Assembly: GCF_034140825.1 (NCBI RefSeq)
Contig: NC_089037.1
Location: 36,795,001 to 36,859,000, forward strand
Length of the DNA: 64,000 bases
Origin: Oryza sativa Japonica Group
Taxonomy: Eukaryota; Streptophyta; Magnoliopsida; Poales; Poaceae
Direction of reading: 5' to 3'
Positions 14,098 to 24,314 of this stretch are shown one piece after another. Under the pieces are notes generated by a model. That model was not told the origin of the DNA, searched no databases, and saw only the letters and a program-made list of their open reading frames with translations. How positions within the stretch are numbered: position 1 is the stretch's first letter; each line of letters opens with the position of its first letter. A program made the translations under genes and the position numbers.

Positions 14098-15874
14098 ATG
14101 GCCGCCACCGCCGCCGCCTCCGTAGCCGCGATTTCGCCTCTCCCCGGGGCATCCCTCCCGCGCCCCGTCTCCGCGAGGGTTCCTCTTCTCCCTAGGGCTT
14201 CCCCTCCCACATGGCGCCTCAGCGTCGGCTCGGCGCGCGCGCGGTCGACGCGGTGCCTTGCGGCGGCGGGGGGTGGCGGGCTGGCGCCGGAGATGAGGGC
14301 GACGCTGGACAAGGTGGTGGGGTCGCACAAGGTGGTGCTGTTCATGAAGGGGACCAAGGACTTCCCGCAGTGCGGATTCTCCCACACGGTGGTGCAGATA
14401 CTCCGGTCGCTGGACGTGCCCTTCGAGACGCTCGACGTGCTCGCCAACGAGGCGCTCCGCCAGGGGCTCAAGGAGTACTCCAGCTGGCCCACCTTCCCGC
14501 AGCTCTACATCGACGGCGAGTTCTTCGGAGGATGCGACATCACCGTTGGTACGCACCCCGCCTCCCCGATTTGACCTGACATCACGCAAGCTCACTGTTA
14601 AGGAATTGAATCTTTTTAAGCAGCATTGATTTGTTATGAGAAGTTTGACATGCCAATTCACCTCTTCGATCCAACACATTGTGATTATCCCACTACGATT
14701 AGTCTAATGCTGAAGACATGCTGCGGCCCGCTTATCGTGTCTAGTCCATTAGAATCCTGTTAGAAACTTTTCAAGGGGACCAGACGTCCCTGTTGTTTAC
14801 TGTGGTTCTGAATTTTGATGATTCCCTATCCTCATAGGCATAGTTCAGAGTATATAAATTTGAGAGAATTTATCAGAGTATATAAATTTTGAGAGAGAAT
14901 TTTCATGGCATGAGATACTCGCAGTATCTGAAGATCTGATCATCTGAACGCTGGTTTTGCGTTAAATCAAGATATGCTACTTGTACTGGCCATAAAAGAG
15001 CAGCTTGTGAACCCTGATTCATATATATAACCCGAGACGTGGCTTTCACCCCTCTCATCATTACCAGTTAATCATCACCAATAGTGATGTATCCTAAGTA
15101 TCCATGCCTAGTGGCGAACCGAGAACAAAAATTAACAGGGTCCAACATACTAATTACCTAATTGTTAACTGATATATTGATCAGCATGATATAATTTAGT
15201 TTAAATTACCAGAAGCTGCATGTAGGAGCGCCACTGTCTGTGCCACCATTGGTTATAATCTGGTTTAGTGTTCTTCACTGAACAACTAGCTTGTATAGGT
15301 CTGCTCCATGCAGTTTTCTGAGTGTTGCCACCTATATACTCAAGAACCTACTATAATGTAAGAAATAACTGTTAAAAAATATGTATACATCTTGCCCAGT
15401 AGTAGAAATTAAGGGAGTATTCACTTTAATGCAATTTTCAACCTTACCAAATTTTGGCAGGATTTCTTGTATAGTTACCAAAATTTGGCAGCAAACTAAA
15501 TGTAGCCACTTTTTTAGCAACTTTACCAAAATTTGGTAAGGTTGAAAATGGCATCAAAGTGAACAGGCCCTAAGGTGGATGGTGCACTTGGCGACCAGCT
15601 GACCAGTGAGAACACAAATCCATGATGTAGCAAATCATCACTTAAAATGTTCATCATGGTAGTATATTTAGATACTTGACTTGAGTAAACCCAAATGAAT
15701 AATTGACACACAAGATGTGAGGATGATTAATGTGTGTGTTCCCTACTGAATGTTTGATATGATCAGTGTTTCAGCAATTCAGCTGGATTTAATGTTTGCA
15801 CTGTTTTATATTTTGCAGATGCATACAAAAGTGGAGAGCTGCAGGAAACACTAGAGAAAGCAATGTTATCTTAG
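14098..15874 (+). CDS. Chloroplast monothiol CGFS glutaredoxin (GRXS14 type)
   Basis: Two exons, 14098-14548 and 15819-15874, joined in phase 1 to give 168 aa. Residues 1-55 are a Ser/Arg/Pro-rich plastid transit peptide. The glutaredoxin fold follows, with the monothiol active site CGFS at 92-95 in KDFPQCGFSHTVVQILRSL, then SSWPTFPQLYIDGEFFGGCD. This class binds a 2Fe-2S cluster with glutathione and passes it to plastid apoproteins. In rice nomenclature it is probably GRXS7, from memory. The second exon codes only the end (DAYKSGELQETLEKAMLS). The intron of 1.27 kb holds a Tourist-like MITE. I start at 14098; an upstream in-frame ATG at 14029 would add a non-transit-like stretch. Confidence 0.95.
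15413..15570. mobile_element. Tourist/PIF-Harbinger-like MITE in the glutaredoxin intron
   Basis: 158-bp palindromic element. The left end reads GGGAGTATTCACTTTAATGC and the right end GGCATCAAAGTGAACAGGCCC. Both sides are flanked by TAA (15410-15412 and 15571-15573), the 3-bp target of PIF/Harbinger. The inner arms share CAACCTTACCAAATTTTGG. The copy at 52880-53081 belongs to the same family. Confidence 0.8.
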
Positions 15875-16255
15875 TATAAACGTCGAAACACACCATAGAG
15901 TACATATAAATGGTATATGGTCCTTTACGATGTACTCTTCAGCCATGACAAAGAACTGGTGATGCTAAGATTGTCAACAGTTCAATTCATCAAGCAGTGA
16001 GGTCCAACTCGAACGTGCAATTGTACTCATGACTAATAAATTTTAATATTGATGACAAATACTTCCTGTTGCAACACTCGGATGTCACAGCTCTAAATGT
16101 CTGGATCTCTAAATGTCTGGATGGTATTCTCTTATAGAGCTGAGGCGATGATCTTGTACCTAAAAAGATCCAAAACTTGGAGCGAAATCTTTTGCCCAAG
16201 TAGTCCAATCTATTTGTTTTTCATCGCTCTTAAATGTACTACTCCTTAACTGATA

Positions 16256-17235
16256 CTCCCTCCAGTTTGATATTAAGTGACGTTTTGGACAGGATTGCAT
16301 ATACCAATGACTTATTAATTAGTCACCATATTCCCTTGTTATACCCTTATTAAATACTCTCGGATACACATCAAATCAGGAATAACTTCTCCTCACTTGG
16401 TTAAAGCCACCATCCCAAAGCATATGGTTCCGTGTTCGAGCGCTTGTAGCGCTCGTTTTCATCCGATTTTGCATGGTATTGTAGCCGTGCATGCAGGATT
16501 TTTTTTATGTCATTTTCGCTCGCGCGCGCGCTGAAGTTTTGTAAGCTGATTTTTTCGCTCGTTCGTGCTTGGTATAGAAAATTTTTTGGTGCATCTTGCA
16601 GCTGGTTTTGAGCGTTTTGGCGCCTGCTGCCTCTTGCGCATATTCTCTGTGAACAAGACCACAACGAGAGCATGGCCTCCTACGCGCGCATCGGATCTTG
16701 TCAAGACCATTCTCGTGGACTCGGCCGCAGTGAACGCACACTTGCGCGAGCTGCTCCACCTCCATGGCGTCGGCGCTGTTGTCCTCCTGCGCGAGGTGGT
16801 CCACGATGCCGCCCGTCATCATGTCGTCCACCGGCGCAACCTCAGCATCCATGGCGCCGATGGTCACTTCGTCTTCATGCGCGACGGCGGCGTCCTGCAG
16901 CTTGACATCCATGATGCTGGTGCGCGACGAGCGGCGTTGTCAAGAGGCGAAGCGACGCAATGGCCAGAGGCGAGCAACTAGCAGCACACGGTGGCTATCA
17001 TGGAGTCTTTCCGCTTCCGTGGCCAGAGTATTAGTACTCCAGGCATTAGTTAATTTTTGCCTTGGGACTTTTCCGCTGGATGGAGACGAAGCAACAGCAT
17101 TTACTGTTTGCATGCATGAATGAGGGTATTCTGGACAAATACAAGGGAGAGAGTTGTGGAGAGCGCTAAAACATCAATTTTTGCCAGCCAAAGAGGATTA
17201 ACCCATAGCGTCAGTTAATATGGAACTAGAGGGAG
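16256..17235. mobile_element. Mutator-like (Pack-MULE-like) element with GC-rich interior
   Basis: 980-bp element. Its ends match over 27 bp with four differences: left CTCCCTCCAGTTTGATATTA, right (reverse complement) CTCCCTCTAGTTCCATATTA, both then reading AxTGACG. An exact 9-bp duplication, TAACTGATA, flanks it at 16247-16255 and 17236-17244. A 9-bp duplication is the Mutator signature, although the CTCCCTC termini look Stowaway-like. The middle (about 16640-16980) is GC-rich and unlike the AT-rich ends, as expected if host DNA was captured. No transposase is visible. Confidence 0.7.
16505..16912 (-). CDS. Captured ORF inside the MULE-like element, Cys-rich
   Basis: 135 codons on the minus strand within the element. 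It contains CVHCGRVHENGLDKIRC and a second pair in PCSRCGLVH, so two CxxC-GxVH units that could bind zinc, preceded by an acidic N-terminus rich in Asp/Glu/Ala. The C-terminal third runs into the AT-rich arm and reads as Lys/Arg-rich filler. I do not recognise a family. It may be a transduplicated fragment of a host zinc-binding protein rather than a working gene; expression is unknown. Confidence 0.35.
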   Translation of the reverse strand: MDVKLQDAAVAHEDEVTIGAMDAEVAPVDDMMTGGIVDHLAQEDNSADAMEVEQLAQVCVHCGRVHENGLDKIRCARRRPCSRCGLVHREYAQEAAGAKTLKTSCKMHQKIFYTKHERAKKSAYKTSARARAKMT

Positions 17236-17288
17236 TAACTGATAACAAGGTTATGTACCTCCATGCAGATATTTGTACCATTAGTTAA

Positions 17289-17551
17289 GAGCACCCGCAA
17301 TGGTAAAGTAAGGTGCTATCTATAAAACATGTACACCTCAACAATAGACTAGATTAATAGTAAACCACTTCAATGGTATGTCTACATGGGTATCTATAGC
17401 TCTCTAATCCATTGCCTCGTTTTTCTCTATAGACTATCTCCATGTTAGTAGATAGCTTTGCTCTCTCTCTTCATTTAATCTCTTCCAAGTAGAAAAATAT
17501 GCTGACATGGATCTCTTGTAGAGAGCTTATAGATAACCATTGTGGGTGCCC
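17289..17551. mobile_element. Tourist-like MITE, 263 bp
   Basis: The ends are inverted repeats (left GAGCACCCGCAATGGTAAAG, right CCATTGTGGGTGCCC). TAA flanks both sides (17286-17288 and 17552-17554), the 3-bp target of PIF/Harbinger elements. Subterminal repeats (CTATCTATAA against TTATAGATAA) extend the pairing. No coding capacity. Confidence 0.78.
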
Positions 17552-18037
17552 TAAGTAGCTTGGATAACTCTGCTCTAAACAGAAGATAGCCCTGCCCCCA
17601 AATTCAATTACTTAGGCACGAGTTCACCGTGCTTCATGCAAACGACAAGATCTCCAGTTTTATCTTCTCCACATATGATGCATCTCCAGAAACTTAAAAT
17701 CACAACGAACGCGTTACAGATCAGATCATATTGAGAACCAGCGCATCTGCAGAACCTAAAACAAGCCAGGCATCTGATTGAATAATCTAGAATTCAAATA
17801 ATATTCGGGAAGATACACATGTTAAGCAAATTGGAGGACAGCGATTGAACCCCAACAACAAATAATATGTCATCATTCTGTGGTCACAGTATTTAAGATC
17901 ATTCACGCACGAGTTCCCAAAGCAAACAGGTGATGCTTGAGCTGAGAAAAGCTTGACGTCCTGTGATTGTAAAATTTGACCATAGAAGGCCAGGCAGAGA
18001 ACCTAAGCAAGCCAGCCAATGCAAAATGGTTTACAGA
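17552..18037. other. 3' flank of RPN5, no gene seen
   Basis: AT-rich sequence between the MITE and the RPN5 stop codon. It probably contains the RPN5 3' UTR; nothing else is recognised. Confidence 0.5.
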
Positions 18038-21000
18038 TTAAGCTTTCAACACCGCCTTATGGATCATCGTCTCCTTGTGTATTTGGTGACAGCTCTTCTC
18101 AACAAGATCGAGGAGTTTCTCGAGGTTCGCCGCCCAGGAATTGAGTATACCATTACTGTCTTGTGCTGTGCGGAAGCATACAACACCCATTGGCCTGTCA
18201 ATCTTCGCAATCAGCGACTTTGAGTTTACCATGTCCGAAAGGTGTTTCTCTGCCTCCTGAATGAGAAAAATGTGGGGCATGTTAGATCTTGGTAGGCTAC
18301 AAAGTAACAAGAGGAATACAAGTGATGCTAGGAAGGCTGGGAACACAAACCTGCAAGCTCAAGCAAAGAAGATCTGCGAGCCTCTTCAGGGTAATCCTTG
18401 AATAGTACTTCGAAACAACCAAGATATTCTGAACAAAAGCAAAGAACTGGAAATCAACTGACAAATACAAAGCAAGGAACCAAAAGAGAAATACGATAAA
18501 GTCAAGTAAGCAATACATGTTCAATGATCCTCAATTTCAGATCCTCTGCAGCTTTGTCACCCAAAGCTCCTCCGAGAAAATTCTTCTCATTCGCATATTC
18601 ATCTTTAAAGAATTCCCACAAGCTTGTCCACTGAATCACCTCCATGGTTACAAGTTGCTTCAGCAGTAACCTATTCCCATCCAAACAGCAAAAGTAGGAA
18701 TTAGAAAGAACATTAAAAACCATGATAATTTGTAATCCTGAAAGCAACATAACGTACCGGAAATTTGGTATCTCGGAGAGATTTTTGTCTTCGAGTGTGG
18801 CATTGAGAAGGCTTGATTGCATCGGATCATGAGGCGCCAACACCAAATACCAACAGATCTTTCTAAGAACCTAAAGCGAATTCAGGCAGTCAGATAACCA
18901 TTATAGCGTGAGTGAGTATGCGCACACACCACACCAAGTAAGACTTGCGAATGAGAGAGCTTTACCGGTATCCACTTTGATGGATCCTCTTTTATTGATG
19001 GAATTTCATAAATCGACTTGTAGCAACGGCAGATTTCCAGGTAATCATTGTTGTGCGAGTAATAGCTGAATAGAGACAAACAGAAATCATGTTTCACCAC
19101 ATATATAGAAAAAAATATATACTCTTAGCAGGTTATAAAATCAGTTAGCGAGAATTCAAACAGCACAAATACAGTATTCATAATTGTAGCATAAAAAAAG
19201 GTTGATGGATACAAATAAGGCATTCAAGCAGTAACCATAACATGATGATGGTAAACAATCGCAAACATATTTGACAGGTAACCGCAGAAGAGGAATTGAT
19301 ATTTCCTGAGTAAATAAAATACAAGCTACATAAACAATTGTCTAATAGCAGTAAGGGATATGACACCACATTAGTTCTTTTGTTTAATCAACCAAGCATT
19401 AGATTGACTTAGCAGAAAACTCTAAATAGTTAACTATCACTATGTATTAGATCATGAATCAAACAGTCGAAAGCAATTCTTTGCTGAACAAAATAGAACT
19501 CCCTCCATCCCAAAATATAGCTACCTTTATCTGTGAATCTGAACTTGTCCATATTCATAGCTAAAGGTAGCTATATTTTGCGACCTGAGGGGGTAGCATT
19601 AACTTCAACCAACATTACTAGAAGCGACATGAACTCATGATGAATTAGTCTCACTGAGCAGGAAGACATACCGAATCATCAGTTCATAGTAGATGCGCTT
19701 CAGTTCCAGGAGGGAAGGTATCTCTGCTGGGGCTTCCTGAACAATATTATCACCTTCTTTCGGTTTCTTTTTTTCCTTTGACGGGTCTGCATCAAATACC
19801 CTAGGACTGATTTTCCTGGATAAAATCTGTGCGCGTACATAATCTTGACGATCCAAGCACAGCCGGACCTGTGATCATGATTACAGTAAGATTCCAGAAC
19901 CCAGGCTTTTGTAACAATTTCAAGCTTTATTACTGTATTTCTTCATACCTGCTCTAGAATGAATGCAATCTTTTCTGTCTTTGCCATGGAGCCAAATGTT
20001 TCAACCTGAGGATGAACTTGTTAGACATTATGTAGATGCGAAGACAACACTATGGTGGTTATAGTAGATGTAACTGTGTGCCATGATTATAGTGCAGCTT
20101 GAACTTACAGCAACTTCTTGCATTAAATCAGCAGCCTCATCAATCTGTCCCTGCTCCTCTTTGATTTTTGCAAGTCTTTTGATCAATCTTGCTCTCTCTA
20201 TCTCCACATATATCTACAGTTGATGCATATCAGTGAGATTACACACATGAAAGGGCATTAAATCTTATAGGTAAGCAATATTTGAGTAGCCATGATTCTC
20301 ACTTTTCCAGCAGATACACTGCTCAACGTCTTGATTAGCTCAATACGTGTGTCCATGTCTGGCGTTAAGTCAATGTACTCCATTGCTTTCTGAACCATGG
20401 CAGTGATAGCCTGTAAAAATAAAGAATTAGAAGAGTTGAGACATGCCACATGTGCATAACCAAGTTATAATGCAGCAGCAATAGTATTGCATACATAAAC
20501 AGGCATGATTTATGAAATATTGTTCAACTTGTAAATAATAACTGGATATTTCAGGAAGACCTAAGTATGGGATATGGAGAGACAATGCTGAAATTTTGGG
20601 GGGAGAAAAATGCATGCAAATATTGTTTCGAAGTGAAATATACAATGCACTCGATTAGCACTCAACAAAACATTAGTTGAAACTCAACCTAAACACATAA
20701 TGCTTTGCAAAGAAAAGAGTAATCTTACACAACACTATGGCATGCCTTCCCTACCACCAGTATCCCTTAGAAATAAGGGCATATATCCAATTACATCGAG
20801 CAAAATATGACTATTGTCTTTCAGTGAGCGTTGATAATTTGAATTGTGTAATCTATTTAAGATCACTAGAACTTAGAATAACTCTAAGTTCATACCAAGA
20901 TTACAAAAATAAAATCAATGGCTGGTGATTCAGAGTGACAACATAATAGCAGGTGGGTATGCTATGTTAGCCTCAATTACATGTGCTCCTCGGAAACTTT

Positions 21001-21503
21001 GGGGTTTGCATGTGCCTCTAGTCAGTAGAGTATAACTTTGAAGATATCAGTTAGATAGCTAAATACAGCTAGTAATTCAACTAGAACTACTAAACGAAGT
21101 CCAAAGATAGGAGAGGACGAGAGCTTGACCTGCTTAAGCTGGCCCCTCCTCTTGGAGAGGACCACGATCTGATCGTTGAGCGTCTTCCAGGCGCCGGCCT
21201 TGTAGCAGAGCTCGACGATGTCGATGGCGGCCTTCCTCGTGCCGGCGACATCGCCGGCCAGCCTCATCTGCTTCTCCACGTTGAGGAGCGACTCTATCGC
21301 CGCATCGAGGTTGGTACTGTTACCCTCCTGCATCGGTCCACAAGAAACAGGGTCAGATTGCAAGGCATCAGATCAACCCGCAAGAGATCGAAACCCTAGA
21401 TGAGAAGTGCGGGCCGCGGCGGGGCGGGCGGGAAGGCCAAAACCCCGGAGAGGCGGGCGGAGGGTCGGGGTGGGGGAGGGGAGGAGGGAGGTGAGCTCAC
21501 CAT
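18038..21503 (-). CDS. 26S proteasome non-ATPase subunit RPN5 (PSMD12)
   Basis: Eleven coding exons on the minus strand (21503-21501, 21327-21130, 20410-20303, 20213-20109, 20005-19949, 19868-19672, 19065-18966, 18870-18758, 18670-18517, 18428-18351, 18256-18038) sum to 443 aa plus stop, normal for RPN5. The protein starts [20 protein letters not shown]. It has helical PCI-type repeats and ends in a PCI domain ([40 protein letters not shown]). RPN5 is a scaffold subunit of the 19S lid, where it helps hold the deubiquitinase RPN11. Exon 1 codes only the ATG: GTGAGC follows immediately, and the second codon GAG opens exon 2 after CGATGCAG. Confidence 0.95.
19500..19598. mobile_element. Short Stowaway-like inverted repeat in an RPN5 intron
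   Basis: About 100 bp: CTCCCTCCATCCCAAAATAT on the left and TAGCTATATTTTGCGACCTG followed by AGGGGGTAG on the right pair as a hairpin through AGCTACCTTTA / TAAAGGTAGCT. CTCCCTCC ends and small size suggest a Stowaway (Tc1/mariner) MITE. Confidence 0.5.
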
Positions 21504-22440
21504 GGCGAGGGAGGGACCGTGGGGAGGCGCCGGCGGCGGCGGCGGAGTCGAGGAGATCTAAGGCAAAGGCGGCGTGCGCTTTGCTTGCGGGAGAGGAAGA
21601 AGAGGAGAGAAGGGGAGTAGGGCTCTCGGGCTCTCTGTGGTGTGGTGGTGGCCGTTTTGCGGGGAAACCCTCGCGGCTTCTCTCAATTACGCGGCTTATA
21701 GCAGCCGGCCGCCCTACCTACACCGTACCGGCCTCCTTGCAAGTTGCAACGCACGAGTTCTATTAGGATTTGCATTTTCACATGATTATGTTATTATCCA
21801 TCGTTTCAAGATCTCATAAAATTCTTTATCCCATTGGTTAGCACTCGTCTAACTTTATCCAAAATAACAATAATAATAATCTGATGCAGTATTTCTAATA
21901 GTGTCTTATATACTAAAACAAAGTTTTAAGATCACTGCTGGTTACATATATACACATCGTAAAAGCTAGTTTATGACCTGATATCATTGTTGTTAAATGT
22001 CAAGGTAAGTCGCTTTGTATTTTGTTGTGAAATATGTGGATGCATATATGTTAAATATTGTGGAAATGATAGATGGTATATGTTAAAATATTATGGTAAA
22101 GATATGGAAAATGATTATTTGTGTGCTTACATATTGAGTTCTAAAATATAATAAATTGCAGATGACGTGGCATGCTTGTATGAGATTTAAGATATATGAT
22201 TACTATTGAATGATGGAGTGACATGTTTGCATGATGCGCTTTAAAATATAATGTGTTACAACTATGTAGAAGATAGATACTCTATTTCCACAAAAATTAT
22301 CATCTGAAAAGAAAAAGACTAAAATAGGCCTGATTCTTATGACATGACATGCTTTGTATTGTGTCGATAACATGTACTTTTCCTCTCCATCTCCTATTTC
22401 ATTTCATCTATCATATTGCATGCGTTGTATTTGTATTTGT
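21504..22440. other. RPN5 upstream region and AT-rich spacer
   Basis: The first 250 bases, GC-rich, contain the RPN5 5' UTR and promoter. From about 21780 the sequence is AT-rich and repetitive in character, without a supported gene. Frames at 21407-21819 are GC artefacts of the promoter. Confidence 0.5.
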
Positions 22441-23525
22441 CGACTACAATTGTGAAAAAAATGGTGGCATGATTAATTATTAACTCGAGAGTGGTAGCAT
22501 GATGATATTACGATGGATAATATGACACAGTTATATTATATAAGAAGTTAGCATTCAAATTAGTTGTCTATAAGTTATTTTTCTATGTTGTGTATATATG
22601 ATTTCATACATGGCGTTTTCGTTTGTTACATACTTCAAACCTATCGAAGCAATCGACCTCACTATTGCATATACATTTATATCAAATGAATTTTGCTATC
22701 GACCACGTGGGCTATGGTAAGGAATATGGGTGTTAAGACCCATATTACATTATTTTATTTCATCCTAATGTTTCGCGTATGGGCTATTGCAGCATGGGCC
22801 GCCCGAAGGCTTGGCCCATGTTGGGTCTACACCTTTGCCTCTTGTACTACCACATTTAGGCCTCATGGTTTTCTATGACTTTAGTTGTACTTGTGTTGTG
22901 TTGATCATGTCGCATGCATTTTTTCTTAGAAGCAACTACTCTATTGTAAAGTTAGAGGGGCGTGAGTCCCTAACATGTGGTGGCCCATCGTCATGGGCCC
23001 ACATGTCAAAGGTACACATCGGTCCAACGTATGTTATGGGAGACTCGTCGCTTCTTCTCTCTTTCATCTCTCTAGTTTTTTTTTGTATATTTTGTGCCAT
23101 GCAGTTGTTGATTAAACTTGTGAAGAAGAAGGGGTAGCGTGATTGATTGTTGATCTGAAAGTGGCAGCAAAATAATATTATGATGGATAATATGACACAA
23201 TCTATAAGAAGTTAACACTTAAACCAATCATTTATGGAGTCATAGAAGATGTTTTTCTAAGGAGATGACAAAAGCGCACGTATACATGAGCACAATGCTG
23301 ATGTACGATTTGATTTCATACCTTATCTTACATATCCTAGATCCATCGAATTTTATCGTTATGCATACATTTACCTCGAGAGTCATGGATAGGAGTGTGT
23401 GTGTTAAAGCCCATATCACTTTATATTTAATTTTGGAAATACTTAATATAATTTCGTTATAGTGTTTCATCCATGGGCCGCACAAAGGCTTGGCCTATAT
23501 TGGGTCTACTCCTTACCTGCTACAG
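22440..23525. repeat. Diverged direct duplication (two copies about 660 bp apart)
   Basis: Segment 22440-22860 resembles 23100-23520 in the same order. Shared words are GATGGATAATATGACACA, TATAAGAAGTTA, the CATGGGCCGC...AAGGCTTGGCC block, and TTGGGTCTAC. Copies differ by many substitutions and indels, so the duplication is old. No coding content is supported; it may be part of an ancient unclassified transposon. Confidence 0.6.
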
Positions 23526-24314
23526 TTAGTTTGTCTTTGTACTATCTCATGGTTTATGTATTTGCTCATCGGTGGGACATCACCTAATAATCATATATCC
23601 ACTAACGATTAATATCTAGGTTTTATTTTAGAGTGTGACTTACTTCTTCCGTCCGAAAAAGATAGTAGGTTTAAAAGCGTCTATACCATATCTGATAATG
23701 TCGATAGCATCAACTCATGTACAACCAAAATAATTTATCATGAGATACCTCTATTTTCAGTAACAACCAAATAATATACTCACCGTGGAGAACATAGAAA
23801 TCGGGTGCTCACACAACCTCCATATTTGACTAGATATAGAAGGTGGAGCAAATCCATGAATTTTGTAATAGAGTAGGACTAGTTCATAATGTCGGGACAC
23901 TAATGTTGTATTCGGTTAGGTTTTTTTTTAAGTCCTATCCCCAACCTATATAAGATGGGTACACATAGCAATAATAAGCATAACACCAAGGTGACCAATG
24001 ATATGCTCAAAATCTTAATGGATGTTCTAAATTAGACTAATTTAAGTATCTTGACAAATTTTATCGTGTAGAGATAGAGGAGCTAGTAATTATTACTAGC
24101 AACCTGAAAAACTTAATTTGGCTCCTCCGTAAAAAGAAGGAAACGGCGAAAAAGCGGCTGCCTCTGCCGCCGTCACGCTGAACGCGCCTCACCGGCTCAC
24201 CGCCGCGGCTGACCCAACCCAACCCAACCCAACCCGGGCTCGATTTCACTTGAAATTTGGACCCCACCCAAACCTGTCGTCGCGACTCATCTACTATCCA
24301 TTCTATTCATCCCC
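23525..24314. other. Spacer and FRIGIDA-like promoter region
   Basis: AT-rich sequence to about 24110, then GC-rich sequence just upstream of the FRIGIDA-like ATG. A pentanucleotide run of AACCC units lies near 24210-24236. No gene is seen. Confidence 0.5.

Noticed and set aside
24206-24238. AACCC run considered as an interstitial telomere repeat
   Set aside because: Plant telomere repeats are TTTAGGG/CCCTAAA; this is a short pentanucleotide run.
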